Below, piece by piece: positions 25,272 to 32,874 of a stretch of 64,000 bases of DNA; position 1 is the first letter of the stretch, and each line of letters opens with the position of its first letter. The DNA is taken from NCBI GenBank assembly GCA_036676235.1, contig JAKFDI010000085.1:1-64000 (forward strand), in the 5' to 3' direction. The position numbers and the translations under genes are program-made. The notes under the pieces were generated by a model, which saw only the letters and a list, made by a program, of their open reading frames with translations, was not told where the DNA came from and did no database searches. Origin of the DNA: JAKFDI01 sp036676235 (GTDB taxonomy: Bacteria; Pseudomonadota; Gammaproteobacteria; Burkholderiales; Burkholderiaceae_C).

Positions 25272-26020
25272 CGCCGCTGCGCGAGGAAGGCCTGCAGTTC
25301 GTCGGTGCCGCCGATCAACCGGCCGTTGATGAACACCTGCGGCACCGTGCGGCCACCGGCAATCGCGCCCACCGCCTTGGTGCGCACGGTGTGAGGCAGC
25401 GGCACGTCGACGAATTCGTAACCCGCCTCGGTGAGCATGGCCTTGGCACGCGCACAGAACGAGCAGCCCGCGCGCGACAGCACCGCCACCTGGTCGGGCC
25501 GCTTGGTGCCGGGCGCGATGTGGTCGAGCATCGTGTCGGCGTCCGACACCTCGAAGGGATCACCGGGCTTGTCGGGCTCGATGAACATCTTCTCGATGAT
25601 CTTGTCGCGCACCAGCATCGAATAGCGCCAGGAGCGCTCGCCGAAGTTCAGGTCGCGCTTGTCGACCATCAAGCCCATCTGCCGCGTGAACTCGCCGTTG
25701 CCGTCGGGCAGCAGCAGCACGTTCTGCGCCTCCTGGTCGGCGCCCCATTCGCTCATCACGAACGGGTCGTTGACGGCGATGCAGATGATGCGGTCGATTC
25801 CTTTAGCGCGCAGCACCGGCGCCAGCTCGTTGTAGCGCGGCAGGTGCGTGGACGAGCAAGTGGGCGTGAAGGCGCCCGGCAGCGAGAAGACGACGACGTT
25901 CTGGCCGGCGAAGAGTTCGTCGCTCGTGACGGTGACCCAGTCGCCGTCCTTCAGCATGCGGAAAGCGCAGTCGGGAACCTGGTCGCCTTCGCGGCGTTTT
26001 GGCGTGTGCGTGTCTGGCAT
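25268..26020 (-). CDS. Peroxiredoxin-glutaredoxin fusion protein
   Basis: This 250-residue hybrid peroxidase reduces hydroperoxides with glutathione as donor. The N-terminal Prx5-type domain has the peroxidatic Cys55 in FTPTCSSTHL. The C-terminal glutaredoxin (from about residue 176) has the redox pair Cys186-x-x-Cys189 in AGCSFCARA and the glutathione-binding GRTVPQVFING. The fusion lets one polypeptide recycle itself, as known for Haemophilus and Chromatium hybrids. It is cytoplasmic and overlaps the downstream Mut7-C remnant by four bases. Confidence 0.93.
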   Translation of the reverse strand: MPDTHTPKRREGDQVPDCAFRMLKDGDWVTVTSDELFAGQNVVVFSLPGAFTPTCSSTHLPRYNELAPVLRAKGIDRIICIAVNDPFVMSEWGADQEAQNVLLLPDGNGEFTRQMGLMVDKRDLNFGERSWRYSMLVRDKIIEKMFIEPDKPGDPFEVSDADTMLDHIAPGTKRPDQVAVLSRAGCSFCARAKAMLTEAGYEFVDVPLPHTVRTKAVGAIAGGRTVPQVFINGRLIGGTDELQAFLAQRR

Positions 26021-26086
26021 GGCGGGGCTGCGTGTGAAGTGGAAGCCTGCAGACGCGGCAAGCCGCGTGCCGAAGCCGCAGGCGCG

Positions 26087-26674
26087 TCAGCGAAATGGGC
26101 GGCTGACGAAGCGCGAACCTGCCAATCCGAAGCGCCACGGCACATCCACCGCCTTGGAGATGCCGATGCGCGGACCATGCACCACCTCCACCGGCTCGGC
26201 CGGCCACTCGAGGAGGAACGGCGGCGCATCCACCGGCATCCCGGTGTGACCGTGCGTGATGCCCAGTGCCTGGCACACGCGGCCCGGCCCCGAGCACAGG
26301 AGCCGCACATCGTGCACACCACGGCGCTCGCGCATCGCCTCGATGCCGTGCAGCGGCTCGATCGCGCGGATCAGCACCCCGGCGCCGTGCCCTTCTTCGC
26401 GGCACACCATGTTGAAGCACCAGTGGATGCCGTAGGAGCGGTACACGTACACCCGCCCCGGCGGCCCGAACATCGCCGCGTTGCGCGCCGTGGGGCCGGA
26501 GAAGCTGTGCGAGGCCGGGTCCTCGCGGTCGTAGGCCTCGACCTCGACGATGCGCCCGCCGACGCCGTCGAGCGTGACGATCGCGCCGATCAGGTGCGGG
26601 GCGACGAGGGCGGAGTCTTGGGTGAAGTCGATGGGGCCGGGGGGCATGGCGGCGTCGCAGAGCGCCGCGTGCAC
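26087..26674 (-). CDS. mpg: DNA-3-methyladenine glycosylase (AAG/MPG family)
   Basis: This 195-residue base-excision enzyme removes alkylated purines. Family signatures are clear: GRIVEVEAYDREDPASH with the catalytic glutamate, the MFGPPGRVYVY strand and YGIHWCFNMV with the tyrosine that displaces the flipped base. Length is typical. The start is uncertain: MPPGPIDF a few codons in is an alternative to the first ATG at 26674. It lies 66 bases upstream of the peroxiredoxin fusion on the same strand, which would pair alkylation and peroxide defence. Confidence 0.9.
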   Translation of the reverse strand: MHAALCDAAMPPGPIDFTQDSALVAPHLIGAIVTLDGVGGRIVEVEAYDREDPASHSFSGPTARNAAMFGPPGRVYVYRSYGIHWCFNMVCREEGHGAGVLIRAIEPLHGIEAMRERRGVHDVRLLCSGPGRVCQALGITHGHTGMPVDAPPFLLEWPAEPVEVVHGPRIGISKAVDVPWRFGLAGSRFVSRPFR

Positions 26675-26886
26675 GAAGGGCCGGGTCGCAAGGAGCGGGG
26701 ACGGCCGGGATTATCGGCCGCCCCGCCTGCGTCCCTACTCGGCCCGCGACACCAGTGCATCGCCCAGAGAGTGGAGGCCATGCCGGGCCGCGTCGGTGCT
26801 CCACGCGCCCTGGTCGCCCCACAAGCAGGAGTCGCGGGGCAGCCGACCGAGGGACGAAATGAAGGGCCGCTGCCAGCCCGCGGGTG
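26675..26886. other. Longest non-coding gap, content unclear
   Basis: This 212-base stretch separates the glycosylase and Bug-receptor genes, both on the reverse strand. It should hold the glycosylase promoter. On the reverse strand a short open frame with HGLHSLGDALVSRAE ends near 26735 and may be the tail of a decayed gene, but I do not recognise it. No terminator or repeat was seen. Confidence 0.4.
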
Positions 26887-27867
26887 CTATTCCTGCTTGA
26901 TGCCCGCGGCGCGGATCACCTTGCCCCACTTCTGCGTTTCCGCCGCCTGGAACTTCGCGAGTTCCTCGGGCGTCGTCGTCCACGGCTCGGAGCCGGCCGT
27001 GTTGAAGAATGCAGTCGCCGCAGGCCCCTTCACCGCCTTGCCGAGCAGCTCGTTGAGCCGGTTGACCACCGGCGCGGGCGTGCCGTCGGGCACGTAGGCG
27101 GCGAACCAGTAGCCCATGTCGTAGCCTTTCACGCCGGCTTCGGCAATCGTCGGCACGTCGGGCAGCTGGACGCTGCGCTTCTGCGTGGAGTAGCCGAGCG
27201 CGCGCAGCTTGCCGGCCTTGACCTGCGGCACGCCGGTGGAGGTGTCGGTGATCATCAGGTCGATCTGCCCGCCGAGCAGGTCGGTCAGCGCAATCGGGTT
27301 GCTCTTGTAGGGCACGTGCAGGATGTCGGTGTCGGTGAGCTGCTTGAGCATCTCGCCGGCCACGCGGCTGGAGGAGCTGCCGCTGCCGAAGCTCAGCTTG
27401 CCCGGGTTCTTGCGCGCCGCCTCGACCACATCGGCCACGCTCTTGTAGGGCGAGGCGACGTTCACCACCATCACCTGGCCGCCCTTGCCGAGGCCGGTGA
27501 CGGGCGCGAGGTCCTTCACCGGGTCGTAGGGCAGCTTCTTGTAGAGGTGCTCGTTGGCCGCCTGCGTGGTGTTGGTGGTGATGAGCACGGTGTAGCCGTC
27601 GGCTTCGGCATTGGCCGCCTGCTGCGCGGCGATCATGCCGCTCGCGCCGGCCTTGTTCTCGATCACCACCGTCTGCTTCGTCTGTTCGGCGACGGATTGC
27701 CCCAGCGCCCGCGCGAGTTGGTCGGTGGCGCTGCCGGCGGCGAAGGGCACGATGAAGGTGATGGTCTTGCTCGGGTAGTCCTGCGCCGAAGCGCCCAGTG
27801 GCAGGGCAGCGGCCAGCAGCAGGGCAGCGGCGTGGGCGAGGGCGTGGCGTCGGGTGGTGCGTGTCAT
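26887..27867 (-). CDS. Bug-family (TctC-like) tripartite tricarboxylate substrate-binding protein
   Basis: This 326-residue periplasmic protein has a twin-arginine-like signal (MTRTTRRHALAHAAALLLAA) and then the Bug fold: YPSKTITFIVPFAAGSATD, VVIENKAGASGMIAAQ and the DILHVPYKSN hinge. Bug proteins bind carboxylates or other small acids and are greatly multiplied in Burkholderiales, often without their TctAB membrane partners; none is present here. It lies 34 bases after the AtuA-C-like gene, so its ligand may be the acid that the AtuA pair handles. The ATG at 27867 is chosen for the complete signal peptide. Confidence 0.9.
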   Translation of the reverse strand: MTRTTRRHALAHAAALLLAAALPLGASAQDYPSKTITFIVPFAAGSATDQLARALGQSVAEQTKQTVVIENKAGASGMIAAQQAANAEADGYTVLITTNTTQAANEHLYKKLPYDPVKDLAPVTGLGKGGQVMVVNVASPYKSVADVVEAARKNPGKLSFGSGSSSSRVAGEMLKQLTDTDILHVPYKSNPIALTDLLGGQIDLMITDTSTGVPQVKAGKLRALGYSTQKRSVQLPDVPTIAEAGVKGYDMGYWFAAYVPDGTPAPVVNRLNELLGKAVKGPAATAFFNTAGSEPWTTTPEELAKFQAAETQKWGKVIRAAGIKQE

Positions 27868-27901
27868 CTCTGTTGTCTCCTTCGTGGGTGTGGGTGTGTG
27901 T

Positions 27902-28267
27902 TCAGGACTCGCCGGCCAGGCGGTCGACGAGCCCGGCGGGCACGTCGATCGGCAGGTCCAGCAGCAGGTAGGCCAGGGCCTTGCCATGGCTGTCGAGGTT
28001 GAGCGACTCGTTGACACCGCCGTCGAGCACGCCGTCGATCACGAAATTCATGGCGTGCAGCCGCGGCAGCAGGTGGCGCACCACGCGCGCGGGCCGGCGA
28101 TGAGCGAACTGGCGCGCCACTGCGTCTTCGGTCACCTGCTCGACCAGCAGCGGCCACAGGTCCGGGTGCCAGGCGATCACGCTGATGTTGGCCCGGTCAC
28201 CCTTGTCGCCGGTGCGTCCGTGCGCCGCGCGATAGAGCGGCACGCGAATCGTCGGCTGCGCACTCAT
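27902..28267 (-). CDS. AtuA C-terminal-domain-like protein
   Basis: This 121-residue protein corresponds to the separate small subunit that accompanies DUF1446/AtuA proteins. Conserved features are LYRAAHGRTGDKGDRANISVIA (cited in part), DxWPLL, and LPRLHAMNFVIDGVLDGGVN. The ATG at 28267 overlaps the AtuA stop by four bases. Biochemical role is unknown; together with AtuA it is needed for acyclic terpene use in Pseudomonas, although most homologues sit in other catabolic clusters. Confidence 0.87.
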   Translation of the reverse strand: MSAQPTIRVPLYRAAHGRTGDKGDRANISVIAWHPDLWPLLVEQVTEDAVARQFAHRRPARVVRHLLPRLHAMNFVIDGVLDGGVNESLNLDSHGKALAYLLLDLPIDVPAGLVDRLAGES

Positions 28268-29625
28268 GGCGCATCTCCGGTGATGAAGCGATACCGCGCC
28301 GGCACCCGCTCGCGCGGCACGCTGCACGACACCGTGCCCAGGCGCGGGCGCAGCGCCGTGCGCACGCCGCCGCCGCCGGCGGGGCCGCAGGTGTAGAGCG
28401 CCGTCACCTCGCGCACCAGGCGCTCGGCGCCGCGGCGCTCGGCATGTTTGAGCGCCACGCGCAGGCGCACGTCGCGCGCGCCGCCGTCGGGCTGGGCGGC
28501 GAGCCAGCGGCCGGCATCGTCGGTGAAGACGCTGGCGACGCCGATGAGGTCGGCCCGCAGCGGCCCGAGCCCCGCCAGCCGCTCGCACAGCACCTCGGCG
28601 GCCAGCCGTGCGCGGGCTTCGGCGCGGGCGCCGGCATAGGAAATCTCGCCCTCGGCCAGCCAGCCGGTCTCGTGGCAGACGTTGACCTTCAGCTCGGCCG
28701 GCCGCGCATGGCCGCGCACGCCGGTGAGGCGCACGCGGTCCGGCCCAACCTCGGCGACCTCGGCCTCGCCGATGTCGGCCGCCACGTCGGGCGTGAGGTA
28801 GGCGCGCGGGTCGTGCACTTCATAGAGCAATTGCTCCTTGACGGTGTGCGCGTCCACACGCCCGCCCGTGCCCGCCGGCTTGGTGAGGATGCAGTGGCCG
28901 TCGGCGTCGATCTCGGCGATGGGATAGCCGAGTGTTGCCAGGCCCGGCACGTCCTTGAAGCCCGGGTCGGCGTAGTAGCCGCCGGTGACCTGCGCGCCGC
29001 ATTCCAGCAGGTGGCCGGCCATGGTGGCGCGCGCGAGACGGTCCCAGTCGTCGCGCGCCCAGCCGAAGTGCGCCAGCGCCGGGCCGACGGTCAGCGACGG
29101 GTCGGCCACGCGGCCGCATACCACCACCTCGGCGCCGGCCAGCAGCGCATCGGCGATCGGCGCGGCGCCGAGATAGGCGTTGGCGGAGACGAGCGACAGG
29201 CCCTCGGCCTGCGCGCCCAGCGCATCCGCCAGCAGCGATCGGTGTGCCTCGCCGCTCAGGTCGTCGCCCTCGACCACCGCGATGCGTGGCGTGCGCAGGC
29301 CGAGCTCGGCGGCGAGCGCCGCGATGTGCCGCGCCGCACCGGGCGGATTCGCCGCACCGAAATTGCTGACGATGCGGATGCCGTGCGCCAGGCAGCGCGC
29401 CAGCACCGGGCGCAGCATCTCGCCCAGCAGCGGCTCGTAGCCGCCGTCCGGGTCGCCGCGGCGCGCGAGCTGGGCCAGCGCCAGCGTGCGCTCGGCGAGG
29501 GTCTCGAAGATCAGCACGGCCGGGCCGCCGGCTGCGATCAGCGCGTCGACCACCGGGCCGGCGGCATCGGTGCGGTCGCCGGAGAAGCCGGCGGCACAGC
29601 CCACGCGCAAGAGTGAATCCGTCAT
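28264..29625 (-). CDS. Acyclic terpene utilization AtuA / DUF1446 family protein
   Basis: This 453-residue cytoplasmic protein starts VGCAAGFSGDRTDAA, the conserved DUF1446 glycine-rich start, and contains SNFGAANPPGAARH and GRVADPSLTVGPALAHFGW. The start at 29625 has GAGGAA upstream and gives the family N-terminus; an earlier in-frame codon at 29640 is less likely. It leads a reverse-strand unit AtuA, AtuA-C, Bug receptor, divergent from a LysR gene. Function is unproven; a role in hydroxy-acid or terpenoid-acid breakdown is inferred from the context. Confidence 0.87.
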   Translation of the reverse strand: MTDSLLRVGCAAGFSGDRTDAAGPVVDALIAAGGPAVLIFETLAERTLALAQLARRGDPDGGYEPLLGEMLRPVLARCLAHGIRIVSNFGAANPPGAARHIAALAAELGLRTPRIAVVEGDDLSGEAHRSLLADALGAQAEGLSLVSANAYLGAAPIADALLAGAEVVVCGRVADPSLTVGPALAHFGWARDDWDRLARATMAGHLLECGAQVTGGYYADPGFKDVPGLATLGYPIAEIDADGHCILTKPAGTGGRVDAHTVKEQLLYEVHDPRAYLTPDVAADIGEAEVAEVGPDRVRLTGVRGHARPAELKVNVCHETGWLAEGEISYAGARAEARARLAAEVLCERLAGLGPLRADLIGVASVFTDDAGRWLAAQPDGGARDVRLRVALKHAERRGAERLVREVTALYTCGPAGGGGVRTALRPRLGTVSCSVPRERVPARYRFITGDAP

Positions 29626-29719
29626 CGTTTCCTCGGGCACCGCGTGACGCGGCGCGTCGCGGTGAATGTGTCGCAGGCCACTGTAGGGAGAGTGCGTTAA
29701 TCTGTGAAATCGAAAGTCA

Positions 29720-29733
29720 GGATCAATTGATCC
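29720..29733. promoter_or_regulatory. Candidate LysR operator, perfect 14-base palindrome
   Basis: GGATCAATTGATCC is a perfect inverted repeat in the 140-base divergent gap between the AtuA operon and the LysR gene. It lies 33 bases before the LysR start, the expected place for an autoregulated site also controlling the divergent operon. The surrounding sequence is unusually AT-rich for this window. Confidence 0.6.
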
Positions 29734-29765
29734 GCTTTCTCGATCAACAAACCCGCCTTCGATCC

Positions 29766-30704
29766 ATGAGCCTGAACGTCTCGACCCGGCAACTGCGCGC
29801 CTTCATGGCGCTGGCCGAAGAACGCAGCTTCACTCGCGCCGCCGCGGCGAGCCACCTGTCGCAGCCGGCCTTCAGTGCACTGATCCGCCAGCTGGAGGAA
29901 TCGCTCGGCGTGCGCCTGTTCGATCGCAGCACGCGGCACGTGGCGCTCACTGCCGAGGGCGAGGACTTCGGCCTTGCCGCACAGCGCGTGCTGGGCGAAT
30001 TCGATGCAGCGCTCGCCGGGGTGCAGGACCGCGCGGCGCGCCGCCGCGGGCGGGTGTCGATCGCCCTGTTGCCTTCGCTGGCGGCCGACTGGCTGCCCGG
30101 CGTGCTGGCCGGTTTCGCGGCCGAGTACCCGGGCATCGAAATGGAAGTGGCCGACGTGCTCTCCGAGCCCTGCATCGAGGCCGTGCGCAGCGGCCACGCC
30201 GACTTCGCGCTGGCGGCCACCCGCGCCGACACGCCCGAGTTGCGCGCCGAGCGCTTCTGCAGCGACGACTTCCACCTCGTGTGCCCGGCCGGCCACCCGC
30301 TGGCGCGTGTGCGCGAGCCCAAGCCGCGCGACCTTGCCGCCTGGCCCTTCGTGCACCTGTCGCGCACCTCCAGCGTGCGCCAGTACATCGACGCGGCCAC
30401 GCATCCGCAGACCCTGCCGTCGGTGCTCGAAGTCGACCAGTTGGCCACGGTCGCCGGCATGGTGCGCGCGGGCCTGGGCATCAGCGTGGTGCCGGCGCTC
30501 ACGCTCTACCAGTTCCGCTCACCGGGGCTTGCGATCCGCCCGCTGCGCTGGGCGGGCCTCACGCGCCACATCTATCTCGTGCGCCGGCGCGACCGCAGCC
30601 TGTCGATCGCGGCCCAGGGCTTCTACGAATGGGTGATGAAGCACCGGCCGCGTGCCGCGACCGACGGAAAGAAGTCGACGCGGGGACGGCAGAGAACGGG
30701 TTGA
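29766..30704 (+). CDS. LysR-family regulator of the divergent AtuA/Bug operon
   Basis: This 312-residue regulator has the LysR winged helix-turn-helix at residues 1-60 (ALAEERSFTRAAAASHLSQPAFSALIRQLE, cited in part) and the effector domain after. The ATG at 29766 (MSLNVSTRQLRAFM) is chosen because it starts exactly at the HTH, while upstream in-frame codons lie in the operator region. A tail rich in lysine and arginine follows the domain. Divergent position and the palindrome upstream make control of the AtuA-Bug unit likely. Confidence 0.9.
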   Translation: MSLNVSTRQLRAFMALAEERSFTRAAAASHLSQPAFSALIRQLEESLGVRLFDRSTRHVALTAEGEDFGLAAQRVLGEFDAALAGVQDRAARRRGRVSIALLPSLAADWLPGVLAGFAAEYPGIEMEVADVLSEPCIEAVRSGHADFALAATRADTPELRAERFCSDDFHLVCPAGHPLARVREPKPRDLAAWPFVHLSRTSSVRQYIDAATHPQTLPSVLEVDQLATVAGMVRAGLGISVVPALTLYQFRSPGLAIRPLRWAGLTRHIYLVRRRDRSLSIAAQGFYEWVMKHRPRAATDGKKSTRGRQRTG

Positions 30705-30737
30705 CGGCGGCGCGGTTTCGGGTCGCCCGCCTTTGAT

Positions 30738-30814
30738 TGGTAGGCCGTGCTGGGCTCGAACCAGCGACCAAAGGATTATGAGTCCTCTGCTCTAACCAAC
30801 TGAGCTAACGGCCC
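30738..30814 (-). tRNA. tRNA with CAU anticodon, probably tRNA-Ile2 (k2C)
   Basis: The 77-base reverse-strand cloverleaf has acceptor GGGCCGT with ACGGCCT, D-arm GCTC/GAGC, anticodon loop CTCATAA and encoded CCA. Variable loop TGGTC and T-stem GCTGG/CCAGC are identical to E. coli tRNA-Ile2 (ileX) and differ from elongator Met tRNA, so lysidine-modified isoleucine tRNA is favoured. Methionine identity is the alternative. The first acceptor pair is G-U. Confidence 0.9.
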
Positions 30815-30895
30815 CCTGAGTCGCATGCGTGAAGCGGGCGCGATTGTAGGTTTCGCCGGCTGCATGGCGCGCCGCCTACCTCGCCCAATCGGCGT

Positions 30896-31912
30896 CTACT
30901 TGGAACTGAGCGCGTTGGAGATCAGCCTCGACGTGATGTCCACGATCTGGATCATGCGGTCGTAGGCCATGCGGGTCGGGCCAATCACGCCGAGCGTGCC
31001 GACGACCTTGCCGTCGACTTCATACGGTGCCGACACCACCGACAGTTCCTCGAACGGCACGACGCGGCTTTCGCCGCCGATGTAGATGCGCACACCCTCG
31101 GCGCGGCTGCTCACGTCGAGCAGGCGCATGAGCTGGGTCTTCTGCTCGAACAGATCGAACAGCTTGCGCAGGGCGTCCATGTCGCCCGAAAGATCGTGCA
31201 CCGCCAGCAGGTTGCGCTCGCCGGAGATGACGACCTGCTCCTGGCTGTCGGCCATGGCTTCGCTGCCGGCCTGCACAGCCGCCTGCATGAGTGCGGCAAT
31301 CTCGCCGCGCAGCGCCTCGACTTCGGTCTTCAGGCGCTCGCGCACTTCTTCGAGCGTGAGGCCGGCGTAGTGGTGCGTGAGGTAGTTGCTTGCTTCCTGC
31401 AGCTGCGACTGGCTGTAGTCCTGCGCGGTGAAGATCACGCGGTTCTGAACGTCGCCGTCTGGCGCGACCAGGATCACGAGCACGCGCCGCTCGGACAGGC
31501 GCATGAACTCGATGTGGTGGAACACGTTCGTCTTGCGCGGCGCCGTCACCACGCCGACGAAGCTCGACAGGCTGGAGAGCAGTTGCGCCGCATTGGCAAT
31601 CACACGCTGCGGCTGGTCGGCCAGCAGTTGCGGCTCGATCTGCGGCGCGCGCGAGAGCTGCATCGGCTGCGCGGTGAGCATGGTGTCGACGAAGAGCCGA
31701 TAGCCGCGCGCGGTGGGAATGCGCCCGGCGCTGGTGTGGGGGCTCGCGATGAGGCCCAGCTCTTCCAGATCGGCCATCACGTTGCGGATGGTGGCGGGCG
31801 AGAGATCGAGCCCCGAAGCGCGCGACAGGGTGCGTGAGCCCACCGGCTGGCCGTCCGCGATGTAGCGTTCGACCAGCGCTTTCAACAGGGTTTTCGCACG
31901 GTCGTCAAGCAT
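30896..31912 (-). CDS. hrcA: Heat-inducible transcription repressor HrcA
   Basis: This 338-residue repressor controls groE/dnaK-type heat-shock genes by binding CIRCE elements. The N-terminal winged helix is visible (KALVERYIADGQPVGSRTLSR, then LSPATIRNVMADLEELGLI), followed by SPHTSAGRIPT, the HrcA hallmark, and a GAF-like C-terminal domain. The ATG at 31912 starts MLDDRAKTLLKALVERY, the family start. It is divergent from nadK with a 70-base gap. I found no CIRCE sequence in its own upstream region, so autoregulation through CIRCE is not evident. Confidence 0.95.
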   Translation of the reverse strand: MLDDRAKTLLKALVERYIADGQPVGSRTLSRASGLDLSPATIRNVMADLEELGLIASPHTSAGRIPTARGYRLFVDTMLTAQPMQLSRAPQIEPQLLADQPQRVIANAAQLLSSLSSFVGVVTAPRKTNVFHHIEFMRLSERRVLVILVAPDGDVQNRVIFTAQDYSQSQLQEASNYLTHHYAGLTLEEVRERLKTEVEALRGEIAALMQAAVQAGSEAMADSQEQVVISGERNLLAVHDLSGDMDALRKLFDLFEQKTQLMRLLDVSSRAEGVRIYIGGESRVVPFEELSVVSAPYEVDGKVVGTLGVIGPTRMAYDRMIQIVDITSRLISNALSSK

Positions 31913-31982
31913 GGCGTGATTGTAGATTTGACGCCGGATTCTGGCCGGTTGCGCGGCGAAGCCCTGTGGTGTAATTCCGCGA

Positions 31983-32870
31983 ATGAGCAGCCGCTTCCGA
32001 CATGCCGCATTGGTGGGCAAGTACCACGCACAGGGCATTCGCGATGTGCTGGAGGAAATCGCGCACTTTCTCTCCCGCAAGGGGCTGGACGTGTCGCTCG
32101 AGCGCGAGACGGCGCTGAACACCGGCATGACCGGCTACGACGCACTCAGCGTCGACGAGATGGGCGAGCGCTGCGACCTCGTCATCGTGGTCGGCGGCGA
32201 CGGCACCATGCTCGGCATTGCGCGGCAGGTGGCGCGCCACGGCCTGCCGCTGGTGGGCATCAACCAGGGGCGGCTCGGCTTCATCACCGATGTGTCCATC
32301 GGCCAGTTCGCCGAGCTGCTCGGGCCGATGCTCGCCGGCGACTACGAAGAGGAACGCCGCACCATGCTCGAAGGCGGCGTGTGGCGCGACGGCGAAGTGA
32401 TCTTCGAGGGCCTGGCGATGAACGACGTGGTGGTCAGCCGCGGCGCCACGGCGAGCATGGTGGAGTTGCGCGTCATGCTGGGCGAGGAACTGGTCACTGG
32501 CCTGCGCGCTGACGGCCTGATCGTGGGTTCGCCCACCGGGTCGACGGCCTATGCGCTGTCGGCCGGCGGGCCGATCCTGCATCCGAGCATTGCCGCCTGG
32601 GTGCTGGTGCCGATCGCGCCGCACGACCTGTCGAACCGGCCGATCGTGCTGCCCGACGCCGGAGAGATTTCCATCGAGATCGTGGCCGGCCGCGACGCGA
32701 GCGTGAACTTCGACATGCAAAGCCTCGCGAGCCTGTTGCATGGCGACTGCGTGACCGTGCGGCGCTCGGCGCACCAGGTGCGTTTTCTGCACCCGCTCGG
32801 CTGGAGCTACTACGCCACCCTGCGCGGCAAGCTGCGCTGGAACGCGGGCACGAGCTCGCACGAAGGCTGA
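31983..32870 (+). CDS. nadK: NAD kinase
   Basis: This 295-residue cytoplasmic enzyme phosphorylates NAD to NADP with ATP or polyphosphate. The GGDGT motif lies at residues 71-75, followed by GINQGRLGFITDV, AMNDVVVSRG and DGLIVGSPTGSTAYALSAGGP (cited in part). Length is normal. The gene begins a forward unit nadK-recN-rapZ with gaps of 4 bases and then a 4-base overlap, so a shared transcript is likely. Its promoter must lie in the 70 bases shared with hrcA. Confidence 0.95.
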   Translation: MSSRFRHAALVGKYHAQGIRDVLEEIAHFLSRKGLDVSLERETALNTGMTGYDALSVDEMGERCDLVIVVGGDGTMLGIARQVARHGLPLVGINQGRLGFITDVSIGQFAELLGPMLAGDYEEERRTMLEGGVWRDGEVIFEGLAMNDVVVSRGATASMVELRVMLGEELVTGLRADGLIVGSPTGSTAYALSAGGPILHPSIAAWVLVPIAPHDLSNRPIVLPDAGEISIEIVAGRDASVNFDMQSLASLLHGDCVTVRRSAHQVRFLHPLGWSYYATLRGKLRWNAGTSSHEG

Positions 32871-32874
32871 AGCC

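Noticed and set aside
31913..31982. CIRCE operator upstream of hrcA
   Set aside because: I looked for TTAGCACTC-N9-GAGTGCTAA in the hrcA-nadK gap and found neither half.
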